Source of the DNA: Marasmius tenuissimus
Taxonomy: Eukaryota; Basidiomycota; Agaricomycetes; Agaricales; Marasmiaceae
Reading direction: 5' to 3'
Assembly (NCBI GenBank): GCA_029532415.1
Contig: JAQOTA010000047.1
Coordinates: 1,798,001 to 1,862,000 of the forward strand
Length of the DNA stretch: 64,000 bases
Shown: in pieces, positions 21,512 to 33,519 of the stretch
Layout of the letters: each line of letters starts with the position of its first letter
Position numbering within the stretch: position 1 is the stretch's first letter
Notes under the pieces: generated by a model
Seen by the model: the letters and a program-made list of their open reading frames with translations, nothing else
Databases searched by the model: none
Told to the model about the DNA's origin: nothing
Position numbers and translations under genes: made by a program

Positions 21512-24500
21512 TCCAGATCCGGGGTCATAGCTCCGGGTAAAGCACTCCGAGATCCGAGATCCGGCCGCGAAGACCTAGATTGCACGTGCTCCTGTGGGAA
21601 TTGTTGCCGTTCGAGTCAGGAGTCTCTCACGCTCCCTTTTTCGCTTGTTCCCCCCCAACAACCGTTCGCCTGCAAGCAGGGCACCGACCTCCTCTCTCGA
21701 AATATCTCAAGGCACAGTTCAAATCTTCCAGTTCTATTTTCGTCCTTGGACTCGATTCTGCTACACGACTGGCTGTTGGACCTTTTTTAATTCTCGTCAT
21801 GTTCTTCGGCATCGCCTAACCCACAGACAGTCCGACAACGGCAAGGAGAATGGATCTGTTCAGTTTTTCCTCGACACCGCGCTGCAAAGAGAACACGACC
21901 TTTGCTTCAAAACAAGATCAATCTTTGAGAGGTGCGGCTCGAAACTCAAAGGCTCAGCGACTCATGGTCATTCATATTCATATTCAGTAGCCTACAGGAA
22001 TGTTGCTCGTTAGCTTCCCCAACAACCTCTGACGGTTAGCACTGCTCGTCCCACCCCCAGCAACCCCGTTTTCAACCTGCAAGCGATAACCTTACACTTC
22101 GCCGCTATCGAACACCCTCAGAATCGTTCATCAACACGGCACAGAATGTAACTGCGGTTAGAGAGTAATCGTGGACTTCAGCACACATCATACCCTATTC
22201 TCAGTCATTCGGCGTCGTTCGACCCACACACTGACCGGCGACGGAGTCTTCTTCCCAAATTCGATTTTAACACCCACTTCAAGGAGAACTAGGCTTTGGT
22301 GCCAATACCAGGAAAATTGAGCGGCACGGATCGAAACCTAAGGCTCAGCGACTCTCGTTGCGGTACGAGGCGTGAAACGTCCTGTCCCCCAAAATATCCG
22401 ACGTTTAGTAGTCATCCCACCTACTTTTGCCTCCAACCTGTAAGCGTCACATTAATATAGATCTCAAACAAACCCTTACAAACATGAAACTCTTGGCTCT
22501 CGTACTGCTCTTCTTTCTCGTTCAACGCAAACATCTACCTACTTTACGGCCGAAGCGAGAATTCGCATAGTGACCTCGTCAAGCACTCCTCAATTCTTCA
22601 TTTCCGGCTCTCGCTCGAGATTCGAACTCGAAAGAAGTCCAATCCATTCTTCTTTCTTTCCCTAAGACTCGCCCACTTAACTTCGGCCAGATTCTTGCCG
22701 ACCCGTGGTACCGTTCCTTTTCGCATCTGGCTCAAAATCAGCCATCTCGAGGTACGGCCGACTATATCCTAGTATCCCTCGTTCTCAATCCACCGCTTCC
22801 GCTCGCGGGCTCTGCTCCCGACAAGACAACTGGCCAAAGTATCACCGAGAGCTCCTGTTTTCCCTGGCACTACAAAGGGGGTTTGCTCCAATCGTGCTAC
22901 TCGTCTTCAAGCGATCATGTTAAGGTTTGAGTCGAGATGATCCCCTTCTCAAGCTGCCGTCGATGTGAAATGCCAGCAATGGGCCTGTACTCGTATTTGC
23001 ATCCTCCCTACCTGAGCCGATCTTCTCAGTCCGTGAGCCTGTGGTTGGATGGCGAGGAGACAGAGGCACATGCCTCGTTCGTCGAACACTTTTCCGATTT
23101 TTCCAGCACGCACTACGGACGGCTGTTGAGTGAACCTTCGCGAGTGGCAAGTACGATAATTTGGCCTTGGGGCTTTGTTGAATGTACTTACGGGTCGAGC
23201 AAGAACTCAAACGAGTGGGTAGATAGAAACTATATTCTCTGGTCGTCAAGGTAAGCGTCCGAGGAAGTTGTTTATCAACTCAAGTTTCAAGCCCACCCAT
23301 ACGAGCCTTCGCCCGACTAGTGAGCACAACAATCTGATGTACATGTGAGAAACGCTGGGCAGGAGCTGTCCATCCTGTGGCACGGAGTGTCAGGAAACGG
23401 GCCGTTTGATATCTCCCCTAGCGGTGTACTTACGAACTATTTGATCCTTAAGCCTAAAGGGCTGCCTCAGCGCCCTTCCTATACCATTAAATGAGATCAT
23501 TCCCGCTACTGAAAGATAATGGGTTTTACCAGAAGTGCAAAAAAACCGATTTCGCGGCAGCCCCTTTAGATCACGTAGTTTTTTTCTCATGGTCTCATGA
23601 TATTTTCCCCACATTTCCTCCTATAAAACGGCCTCCGTCCCTTGGCAATGTCGCCCACCTTCTCATCTTGACTTGTACAGCTTTCAACATTGATATTTCC
23701 GTTGCTGACTAGCCACCAGCAGCCTATCGCGACCATTTCCTCTTGGAAGTTCTGGTCCTTACACTTCGGCTGTTTGAACCCCAAAGCTGAAGCTTGACCG
23801 GCGCTTGAGCCTCAGTTTCACCGATCCCAATCGCTCGATCTTACTCAAGATGCAGTCAAGTGACGTTTTGATCACTCAATTCTACCAGATTCTACCACTG
23901 TTGGACACAAGAGGTTACTCTCGCTCACTGAGCGGGGACATCAACCATAGCGTATACGAGGGGCAAGTTAAGATTTCTTTTGCTCTCTCAGAAGATTCAT
24001 CTCACATCCGAATCCTAACATTCACAGGCCCGTGCTTCATGACAAATTACTACAGTTGAGTCTATTGATTCCAGTTCCGACTAGTTTATGTACAATCAGG
24101 ACTAGAAAATTTTCTCTGTTCCGATTCCTGAATGATACGCCGGTGGTTTGTGCTAAGGTTGAGTCCATTGAGCCCTTTGAATCGACTTCATATTCCTTCT
24201 AGACTCAAGGATCTGCACCCAAATATTCTGCCTACATCCAGAACATGCTGCAAAGGATATGTTCAATACAATTTACCTGGTCATCATCACCCTCACGCCG
24301 ACAATGTACACCGTACATGATACGTCCCAAGCAATCGGCAACAACGGGAGTGAGATCACCTGCAATGCTGAGTACGTGGACAGAGCGGTAAGGTACGCCA
24401 GAACTACTGCCGGATGAAGAGATTTCCTCCCCTCTCCTCCTTGTTGGGAGGAGCTGGCCAAAGGCCGAGCAACGACCAGCAGGGAGGCCCGACTTGCACA

Positions 24501-24664
24501 ATTGCGGTTCCCCAGGTTATTACCTTTCCTGATTGGCTACCTTTGACTGTGTGCTTGATAGTAACCTGTCGTGTTGTAAATATTATACTTTATCATTGTG
24601 TGGAGCTGCAAGTATCTATGAACTAGTTGGTCCATGCTCACAGGTTGGAGACGGTGACAAGTAT
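21512..24664. other. Noncoding region downstream of the duplication, no gene recognised
   Basis: Only short frames without domains. The segment 21640-22020 is shared with 51620-52010 (listed separately), and a related block recurs at about 22250-22450 (CTCAGCGACTC in both). A motif near 23510-23600 (AAGTGCAAAAAAA followed about 50 bases later by TTTTTTTCTCATG) recurs near 25400-25460, suggesting a small decayed repeat. Nothing else can be named. Confidence 0.4.
21640..22020. repeat. Segmentally duplicated noncoding block, copy A
   Basis: Shares ordered stretches with 51620-52010: CTGCAAGCAGGGCACC, then CCTCCTCT, GGCACAGTTCAA against TGCACAGCTAGG, CGACAACGGCAAG against CGGCGACGGCAAG, and TTTCCTCGA. 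In both places it follows the 5' end of an E2 copy, showing that the duplicated unit extends beyond the gene. Confidence 0.6.
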
Positions 24665-25361
24665 TGTTGAAAACAGCATCATTCCTGTTTAGTCTAAGCA
24701 CAAAGCACCAACAATTGCAACCCAGAAAAATATTGCCTGGGCACAGAATCTTGTTGGATTAAAACTGAGAAAAGGCAGTAGTGGGCTCTGCCTATTGAGC
24801 CAGCATAGTTAAATGCACAGTGAGATGAAACTAAAACCTCACATATTGACTATAAGAGAATTCTTGTGTTCTTGCAGATGCTTGCTAGAGGTGATAATCA
24901 GATTGTCTAATCAAGTAGATTGTCTAATCAAGTAGATTGTCTAATCAAGTAGATTGTCCTGAAGCTTTGAGACACAAAGTCTCCAGCTTTTATACAAGAG
25001 TCCTTGTCTATCTACGAGTCATAGAACATAGGTAAGTGAGAATATAGCATATGGTACATATTGCATATCAGTAAGCATAAGTGCTTGAAGAGCAGAGTGA
25101 GTAAGTAGGCATAGTCATACTAGCTTTCTATCTAAGTAATCTAGAGAGAAAGCTCAGTCAGCTTTGAATGCTAGGTGCAAAGCTAAACCTTGTTATAAAC
25201 CATGAAGATAAGGTGTGAGTACTGACTAACTACAGAGTCCATCTGAGTAAGTACAAAATCTTTCATATGAGTGCAAGTGTCATAGTGAAAGAGTCTATAA
25301 ATAATAGACTTGTAAACAACACATCAATAAAGTGTATCACATGGTAACCACATGTTCAACA
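24665..25361 (+). mobile_element. Candidate solo LTR (copia-type ends)
   Basis: Begins TGTTGAAAACAGC and ends CATGTTCAACA, the TGTTGA..TCAACA termini common in copia LTRs. Near its end it has a TATA-like CTATAAATAATAG and an AATAAAG signal. No matching 5-bp target duplication (AGTAT against CTGCT) and no second copy in the window, so this is tentative. Confidence 0.4.
24901..24958 (+). repeat. 17-bp tandem repeat, about 3.4 units
   Basis: Perfect repeats of GATTGTCTAATCAAGTA at 24901, 24918 and 24935, followed by a partial GATTGTC. They lie inside the candidate solo LTR. Confidence 0.9.
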
Positions 25362-25572
25362 CTGCTGCTTGCTGGTGTCTAGCAAATAGAGGGTTTAACC
25401 GTAAGTGCAAAAAAATTGTTTTTGTTGAAGCCCTTTCAAAAAGCATGACTTTTTTCTCATGATCAGAGTTGTGGATCTTCATGAATACACGCTGTGGCAG
25501 GCTGAGTACACAGTGTATGTATGGTATTTACACCCTGGCAGTTTGTAGTAGGACCAAGCTGTGTATCTATCT

Positions 25573-26189
25573 TAGTGTTGCCAACGGTTGGCTCAGCTCG
25601 GCTCCAGCTCAGGAGCTGCAGCTCAAACTGGACTGTGGCTCCACGAGCCGTTGACAGATAGCGGCTCAGCTCTTTGAGCCGCTCAGAGTGGCTAAGCTGC
25701 GGCTTGAGCTACTACAAAAAAAAACTTTCAAAATCAAATAAAAGCCTGATTCATGGTACACAGAGCCCTTGTGGCTATTTTGTACAGAGACCTTTGGCAT
25801 TGGAACACTACTGTGCCTCAAAAAGCAGCACCTGTGCCCACACAGAGGTTCTTGCATGTAATGACCCACTGGGGGGTCATCTTTCCCATGCTGAGACCAG
25901 GGCTCATCCACCTGGAAATGTCTTGTATTTGCTAAATTTTTAATGTCTCTGTATTCTACCTGGTCTAAAATCTATTTAAATCTATTTACAGAGCCCATAT
26001 CGTGTTTGAAAACAAGGGGAAACTCAAATATATTTTACAACAGCTCCAACTGGTTGAGCTGGTTTGGAGCTGGTTTGGAGCTGCTCCTGTAATTTGGCTC
26101 CTGGTGAGCCATTTTTCTTGAGTGGCTCCACCCCGGTCCAGCTCCAAGCCGCTCGAGCCGTGGTTTGAGCTGAGCCATTGGGAATGCTA
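25573..26189. mobile_element. Non-autonomous hAT-like element, GAGCC-rich ends
   Basis: Starts TAGTGTTGCCAACGG and ends, on the opposite strand, TAGCATTCCCAATGG. Both fit the hAT terminal pattern TAGNG. Flanked by ATCTATCT (25565-25572) and ATCTATCC (26190-26197), an 8-bp target duplication with one mismatch. The outer 100-150 bases on each side are filled with GAGC/GCTC motifs able to form hairpins. The centre has no transposase. Confidence 0.7.
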
Positions 26190-26197
26190 ATCTATCC

Positions 26198-26997
26198 ATC
26201 TATCTTGATCAATACATCATATTTTCTTATAAACTTTGACTTCCCACCAGAGTGTTTATCCCTACCATCACCATTCTCTTGTCTCCATCTACGTGTCTTT
26301 CATTCCCAGCATACCTCATGCCTTCTCATTGAGAATCCTTCTCAACCTCATTCAGACATGTTCAGCCTTCTTGGATGGCTTCAATCTCAGTTCAGGATGA
26401 ATTGATACACATTGTAACGAGCCTACCCCCATACCAAGTTCTCAACATCCCTGGAGGTTCTATCAGCCCTTGTCACAAATTTCCAGACGACATTATAAAG
26501 GGGGGGGGGGTCCCTAATATAGTCCCGGTCTGAGCTTATATGTACCTTTTAAGGGCCTAATATGTTGGGGCCATATGTTATTTTCGGACACGGCTGATGG
26601 TATTCTATCTTATTCTATTTGGATTCCATACACTCACCCAGTAGTCCCTACAAATTACTATAGGCACTAGTAATAATGAAGCACAAACGGACTTAGCACA
26701 AAAATTTTAAACGGCAGAGTGGGGACAAACTCGCCACTTACTTGCCTGAAGGCTACATTGCCTGTTGCACATCTTTCTCTGGATTCCTGAGGTGCTCTAG
26801 TCTTGCTCTCAGGAGAAATAGCACTACAGTGACTCAAGTATAAGTCAAGTAGGTGTTGCAATTTTTGAGTCTTGCCAGCGGCTGATAAAGTATGGTTTTC
26901 TGACTGCTATGTCACCTGTTTTCCTTATTTCTCAATGCCGGCATGGTTTAGCCTTAGTATAGAAGCCTTTGTTCTATGTCTCACAGCCAAAATTGTC
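26198..26997. other. Intergenic, no gene recognised
   Basis: Short frames only, with a G-run of ten at about 26501-26510. I see no domain, repeat pair or RNA structure that I can support. It abuts the decayed LTR of the copia element. Confidence 0.35.
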
Positions 26998-27264
26998 AGT
27001 AGTTACTATTGAATCCGGACTACCGGATATATGGACCATTGTATTGGGCCACATCTATGCTTCAATTGTTTTACTATGATCTATGCTATTCCTAGTCCCT
27101 CCTGTTATAGTAGCTACAATCACCTCTGTATAGTATATAAGTAGCTCTGTATCTACATGCAATACCAGTCCTTTCACTACTCTTGTTGCTGCCTCTAAGC
27201 CTATCTCCAGGTGAGCTAGTCTGTCCCATGCTGCCACTGTGTGGGCAGGACCTCTGCCTCAACA
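26998..27264 (+). repeat. Degenerate 5' LTR of copia element 1
   Basis: Resembles the LTR of the intact copia at 36512-42901 in layout (ATTGAATCCGGACTACCGG, ACCATTGTATT, TATATAAGTAGCT) and ends CCTCAACA immediately before a primer-binding site. The start is approximate because of divergence. Confidence 0.55.
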
Positions 27265-27279
27265 GGTTATGGGCCCCAG
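27265..27279 (+). promoter_or_regulatory. Copia 1 primer-binding site (tRNA-iMet anticodon region)
   Basis: GGTTATGGGCCCCAG directly follows the LTR end. It is complementary to the anticodon region of initiator methionine tRNA, as in Drosophila copia, where a 5' half-tRNA primes reverse transcription. The intact copia has the same site (42566-42580). Confidence 0.7.
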
Positions 27280-27491
27280 TGCTGTGCCCTGCAATGGCAG
27301 CTCTCTAGGATGTGCACCTTTACTGTGTGCTGCCTATGATGATGCGCTATTGTGGTGGTTGCACTCGATAACCATTGTGACTGCTTAATTGCCGTTGTGA
27401 TGGGCAGACCGTTAACACCGGTTCTGGACCTGTGAAGTTGACATCTTCATTGATGTTTGACGATGGTGGACTGTGTCTTCAACAATGATCA

Positions 27492-30400
27492 ATGGCTATT
27501 GCTGTTGACCGTGCAGTGATTTCTTTTATCATTGCTTATGGTGATGAACCTATGCTGATCATTGTTTTAATACTCCAGATTGTTATAGCTCCTGTTAGGT
27601 CTACCCTTATCCCCACTGTTGAGGTCTTCAGCGGTGTCAACTGGCGCAAGTGGTCCAAGGGTCTTGGAACCTATGCTATGATCAACGAGTTCTACGACCA
27701 CTACACCAATGACAATCCTGAGCCTGATGAACCTGAGAAACCTACCAAACCTACTCGACCAACAGCAACTACTCGCACTGTCACTGTTGCTGCTACAACT
27801 ACAACTGAAGCAACTACATGTACAGAGACAGTCTCTCCTACTGACACGCAGATGCAGCAGTACGCTACAGATCTTGAGCAGTATGCTAAGGATTTGGAGA
27901 AGTATGAGAAGGATCTCATCAGGTGTGACAAGGAGAATTGATGTTGGAAGAAGTATGAATTCAAGGCCATGGGTGCACTACGTGCCACTACCACCATTGC
28001 CATGCAGAGTATTATCAAGGAGTGATGATACAGCTTGGAACACTTGGGAGAAGACCAAGGCTCATTATGGTCAACAGACTTCTGTTTCTGTTTGGGCTGA
28101 CTTCAAGTCGGTCATGGAGTTTCGTTTGTCTGGTGGTAACCTCATTCCTGAGATTGCCAAACTCGAACTCCTATTTGGCCAACTCACTGAAGCGCAGATT
28201 GATCTTCCTACCCTCATCAGAGCCATGCTCCTCCTCTCTATCATTCCACAGTCATGGGCCAACGCTTGTGAATTTGCTACCAATGGTAACTCGCCAGCTG
28301 AACTTACTTACAAAGTGGCTCGTGATGCTGTCATTAACCACCATGAATCTCGGAAACCTGCTCCTCTTGTGTTGGCATTTCTTCTGTCAAGAAGAAGGAC
28401 AAGGACCTGAAGTTTAACCAGCAGTCCAATCCTCCTTCGTCGTCGTCTAACAATAACAACCAGTCTAAGAATGACAACAACCAGAAGAAGAAGAACAACC
28501 AACATGGCAGGAAGAAGAAGGGTGATTCTCAGGACAACAAGGGTGACTCCTCTCACAAGGGTCATTCTCATATCGCGTCCCTCGCTCATTTGTCCATCTC
28601 CTCACCCCCCATCGTTCCTGACACTCCATCTGTTGTACATCCCGTGGACTGATCCCGGGATCCACTCCACATGCAGCGTTTCTCCGGTGCTACTTCCAGT
28701 GGTACTGTTTTTGAGAATGCTCAGGCTGCTTGCAGTCTTGCCAATCGTCTTGGTGTTCCCAAGTATGCCCATGTCCTTGAACCTATGGAGCAGGGATATG
28801 CGGCTGCTTCCTCTTCCTCCCTTAAGCATCGTATTGATGGTCCCTCCTTCACTGCTCTACCTGCAAAGCGTGCTAAGAGCGTTGAGAAGGTTTACGACGT
28901 CTATGATTCTTTCTATGAGGACTCCGACTCTGAATGTGAGGATTGTAATGTGTTGAACACTGTTAATGATTCTTTGCACACAGAGATTGCGAGTGGGAGT
29001 GCCATAGATGTTGACAGCGAGATTGCAGATGCTGCTGGTTTTTCCAACAATGTTGAGTATGATTTGGTCTCCATTGGATCTGAGGAATCTGACGATGACA
29101 GGCAAGTGCCTTATCTCAGTCTTTCTTCTAACACTGATATGAACCTACAGTGCGCCGCTCTATTAGCCACTTCTAAACACAGTAGTTCAAGTATCGTGTC
29201 CCACATGAAATTTGCTCGATTTATTGGTGATGATTTTGCCACATGTGCGAATTGTAAGGGAAAGAAGGCAACTGGAAGCTCGCAAGAGTGGATTGTTGAT
29301 TTGGGTGCTTCATTGCACTTCACTAATGATCTTGAAGATTTTGCCAAGTATGAACCCATGAACAATGGACCGCAGCTAAACACTGCGAACAAGGCCAACC
29401 CTATTCAAATTAAGGGGAAAGGGACTGTGTTTATCTCTCATTCTGTTGAAGGATCTGACGATCATATGGAGGAATGCAATATGCAACTCTATCCTGTCTA
29501 TTATGTTCCACTTCTGTCAATTCGACTTCTCTCTCTTGAACAATTCTTGCAAGGTGGTTTGAAAGTACGCTGATCGTCTAGCAAATTGGCTTTTTATTAC
29601 AAGGGTCGACGCCAATCATTGGTATCGTATCTGCTCACGCCTGGTCAAACCATTTTTTGGGTTAGCTCACAGAAAGCCTCTGCTCATAGCTTAATGGCCA
29701 AGTCAACAATGGATAAAGTTGACTACAAGGTTCTACACAGATGCTTTGGACATTGTTCAGACAAGGCTCTGGATAAAGCTTGGAAGCATACTAAGAACTT
29801 CCCAGAATTCGACAAAAAACCGAAGAAAACCCAATTATGCTGAGGATGTGCAGAAGGAAAGATGCACTCCAGATTGTTCCCTGACTCCACTACCCGTGCC
29901 TCAAAACCCTTTGAGAAAATCCACTCCGACCTCAAACAATTCCCCACTGAGTTGTACCACAAATACAAATGGTATATGTCATTTGTTGAGGACTGTACTT
30001 CACATGGCTGGACAATGCTCATGTGATGCAAATCTGACTCTATCAAGATGCTCTGTGACTTTATTGCTATGGTGAAGGTGCAATTTGGTGTTGATATTAA
30101 GGAATGGATGTCCGATGGAGAGGGAGAGTACAAATCACATGTCTTTGATGATGTACGAAAGGAGCATGGTATCAAAATTCTGACCAGCATTCTATATATG
30201 CCGGAACAGAATGGTCGTGCAGAACAGTTCAATCAGACCATTGTTGAGAAAGCTCAAGCTCTTTGCTTTGATGCTTGTCTTCCACCTTCTTGGTGGGAAT
30301 TCTGTGTGTTGCACGCTGTTGCACTTCACAATTGGACGCTGTCCCAGCGTTTACGTTGGTTGACCCCACATGAGAAATTGCATGGCAGTGCACTGGATGT

Positions 30401-32437
30401 TTCGGATCTCTGAGTCTTCAGATGTGCAGCGTATGCGTTTATTCCGGAAAAGCGTTGAGTTAACAAGTTATCTCCGCGTTTGGAACTGATGACCTTCATT
30501 GGTTTTTCAGGAAGGCATGAAAGGATATGTCTTCATGAAGATGTCCAATAATGCTATCTTCAAAAGCACTACTGCTCTGTTTGATGAGAACTTGTTCCTG
30601 AAGTGTTCTGATAAGAAACCTTGTGGCTTTACCCTGGTGGGTGAAATCCCTGAAATACCACCGGTATTGGGTGAAAATCCCAACTTCCCTTTGGATAGTG
30701 ATGATCCGTCTGATGATGATCTTTATCCTCCCAACAACCTTCCAAAGCGATTGGAATCTCCACATGACGATGATGGAGATGGTCCTGTACTTCAGGGTGA
30801 ACATCTTGATCCTGATCCTGATCCTCTGTTCCAGCCTCCTAGGCCACCTACACCAGTGGGTGGACAAGAGCAGACTCTGCTGCCAAGGTGTTCAGGCAGG
30901 AAACGGACGGGTGCTAAGCAACCTGATAATGTATTTGGTGAACAACAAGACCCAAATAATCCCTCGCGCATTGTGCGTGACATGGAGAAAAATTCTACAT
31001 GGAGAGATGCCACGGGTGATAGAGAACCCATGGATCCACCTACTACTCGTAGGAGAGGCAGACCCAGAAAGGTTCCTGGGACTAATTGTGCCAGTCTGTC
31101 TACCATGTGTAACTCCAGGGGGAGTCAGCCTGATATCTTAGTGCAACAATTATCCCAAGAAGGGGGAGTAGGTTTCGTGATTTATCTGTTAAATTGGGCA
31201 GCTCCCATTCACAATGACCTCACCGATATGTCTAACATTTGAGAGTGGACTCTCCGTGACATACTGAAGCTGCCAGCTGAGCAGCAGAGAGAATGGAAGG
31301 CTGCTTGCCGCGATAAACTAGAGGCTCTTTGCAAGCACCAGGTCTCCGAATTGGATGACCTACCTAAAGGTCGCAAGGCTGTCAAGAATAGATGGGTGTT
31401 TGACGTTAAGTCAGATGGTCAAAAAAAAGCTCGACTTGTTGCCAAGGGTTTCTCTCAGGTTAAAGGTGTTGATTGATGAGATCTTCTCACCAGTTGTGCG
31501 GTTTGAAACTGTATGGATGATGCTCGCATTAGCAGCTCTCAAAAACTGACACATTCAGGCATTGGATGTGAAGAACGCCTTTCTTTATGGTGAACTTCAA
31601 GAAGAGATCTATATGGATCAACCTGAAGGTTTCAAGGTTAAGGGTCAGGAAGGCAAAGTCTATCACCTTTGCTGTGCATTATATGGACTGAAGCAAGCTG
31701 CTTTTGAGTGGTGGCATGCCCAGCTCATCCATAGAAGTAATGGGCTTCAAACGCTTAACTTCTGATGCAGGTCTCTTCAAGTTGCAATACTGCAGGGAGC
31801 AGGAGAAAGAGAGAAGGCAGAAAGCCTCAAGCGGTGGTAACAAACCGCTGAGGTAGAATGGTATTCCTAGCTAGCTTATATATGAGAGTACAAGATAGCT
31901 AGAATATGGTAGAATGGAGTAGAATGTACTGTGCATGATGTAGGTCCAACTGTGCATGATGTACGTAGGAGTAAGTATGATCAGTAAGGCAAAGGGTTGT
32001 GGAGTATGGAGGAGTATAGTGAGTAATGTAGGGCAAAGGGATAATGATATCATACAATGTGTAGGGTCAGGTAGGCGCAATGGTTAGCTAGGCCGAAGTT
32101 GCCATACCTAGAATATTGACTCTTCATCTGCAAAGATCATGAGACTGGTGAAGAATGTATTGCTTTGATCTATGTTGATGATGCATTATTCCTTGGACCC
32201 AACAAAGCCTTTGTCAAAAAGAAGAAAGCAAAATTTATGGCTTGTTGGGAATGCCATGATCCTGGAGAAGTTAAAGAGTTCTTGCACATGTGTATTTGTC
32301 GCAAAGGCTGTAAAATCCTTCTTGACCAGAACAAATACTTGAAGAAGGTCTTAAAGCGATTGGGCATGCAGAATGCAAAAGTAGCTGATACTCCTCTTTC
32401 TGCTGGCTATATTCCACAACCCAACAAAGGTCCTTGT
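27492..32437 (+). pseudogene. Copia 1 Gag-Pol polyprotein (pseudogene)
   Basis: Fragments in order: Gag (TVEVFSGVNWRKWSKGLGTY at 27612; VMEFRLSGGNLIPEIAKLEL near 28112), protease region (EWIVDLGASLHFTNDL at 29287, with the usual DSGA changed to DLGA), GAG-pre-integrase (CFGHCSDKALDKAWKHT), integrase core (KEWMSDGEGEYKSH; YMPEQNGRAEQFNQTIVEKA), linker, and RT ([55 protein letters not shown]). At least six stops are TGA in place of Arg or Trp codons (29571, 29841, 30411, 30456, 31240, 31547), plus several frameshifts. Confidence 0.85.
31780..32119. mobile_element. Unclassified 340-bp insertion in copia 1 RT
   Basis: Interrupts the RT between SDAGLF and ICKDHETGE. Flanked by the direct repeat CTCTTCA (31773-31779 and 32120-32126). 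It contains a TATA-like AGCTTATATATGAGAG but no coding frame, and its ends do not show TG..CA, so solo LTR, MITE or SINE cannot be decided. Confidence 0.55.
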
Positions 32438-32572
32438 CTCTTCTTGCTTCTATTGCTCATATGCAGTCTTTCACAGCTCCACTAATATTAGATCGTTAGG
32501 GGAGCTCAAGGAATCAAAGGATCATGCTGAACAACCATTACACTTTTTTACTTTGATCAATCCTCCCGTTCC

Positions 32573-33024
32573 ATGAAGCCCTTCTCTCTTTTGCCTCTGT
32601 TTCTGTTGTTTCTACCCCTCATCTCCTGAGGGGATTTTGTCCCAAGCCCACTTTGGGTATTATATCCCCCCGAAACTGCCATTGTTTTCTGACTAGTTGG
32701 ATTACAGAATACAAATGTCACTCAGTTGTGGCAGGATTGTCAGGACACCGTGTATTTAGCATTGATTGAGGGACCTTGGCACGTGATCAAAGGTTTGTGG
32801 CCGGATTATCTTTGTCTCACATGCTCATCTCATCCCTATCATCTCTGACACTGGACCTCAATGTCCAAAGTTGCTCTCCTGCCTTTCAACAACCCTGAAG
32901 CGGGGGCCCCCGAATTTTATATGGCTGTGGCCAACTTTGAGCTCATCAATCAGGATAACAACATGTTCCATGCACTTGCGTCACAATATTTCACACTTCC
33001 TCAGAACATAACCCAACCAGAAGA
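32573..33024 (+). pseudogene. GH76-like glycoside hydrolase, copy 3, 5' fragment
   Basis: Signal peptide MKPFSLLPLFLLFLPLIS is followed by an in-frame TGA. The first intron (GTATTATAT..TTACAG) sits at the same place as in the other copies, then NTNVTQLWQDCQDTVYLALI and, further on, FYMAVANFELINQDNNMFHA. The copy stops at 33024, where the Gypsy LTR begins, and no continuation is found beyond 45707. Clearly non-functional. Confidence 0.75.
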
Positions 33025-33404
33025 TGTCAGCAATCACCAGTTCTGACCTGGTGACACATTGCACTAAGCTTTCAGACAACGAAGAATGAGGCAAAGAATA
33101 GAGAACTCAATACTGGTGAGGAATAAACCAGCTCAAGACTGGGGAATACATACAGAGTATCTACTTCTTATATACTACTTAGAGGACTGCAGCGTGTGTC
33201 TACAGTGAGGTATGACATCAAGGTATGACATTGTGAAACAGTATCTGAAACAGGACCGACATGTGTCCACAGCATGTGGGTCCCTTCATGTATCTACCAT
33301 GTGTCCATATGATAAGATATGAGTCATGTGAGGGATAAGATATAGATAAGATGAAAAAGGATAAGATGAGGAGAAAAGATAAGATTGGAGGGAAATTCAT
33401 GACA
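33025..33404 (-). repeat. Gypsy 3' LTR
   Basis: 380 bp, TGTCAG..ATGACA. Almost identical to 45328-45707. It interrupts GH76 copy 3 and is followed on the inner side by the polypurine tract. Confidence 0.9.
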
Positions 33405-33519
33405 TTACCCCCCCTTTAAGGATCATATCTTTGTGATGAGAAGATTGTATTCCTGTTATCTGAGAGGTCGGATATAGTAATGTGTACATAACTAGATATC
33501 GAAAGTTCTTTGGCTTAGG

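Larger units (their letters stand above)
26998..32437 (+). mobile_element. Copia LTR retrotransposon 1, decayed and 3'-truncated
   Basis: Same lineage as the intact copia on the other strand at 36512-42901. It keeps a 5' LTR remnant, a primer-binding site and most of the polyprotein up to the reverse transcriptase (AGYIPQPNKGPC), where homology ends; RNase H and 3' LTR are missing. An unrelated 340-bp insertion sits at 31780-32119. The GH76 copy 3 remnant begins about 130 bases downstream. Confidence 0.85.

Noticed and set aside
24232..24501. Possible membrane-protein fragment (hydrophobic stretch MFNTIYLVIITLTPTMYTV on plus, LPLLPIAWDVSCTVYIVGV on minus)
   Set aside because: Hydrophobic on both strands, stops nearby, no conserved exon structure and no similarity that I recognise.
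24901..24958. CRISPR-like array
   Set aside because: The repeats are a plain 17-bp tandem array without spacers in a eukaryotic, transposon-rich context.
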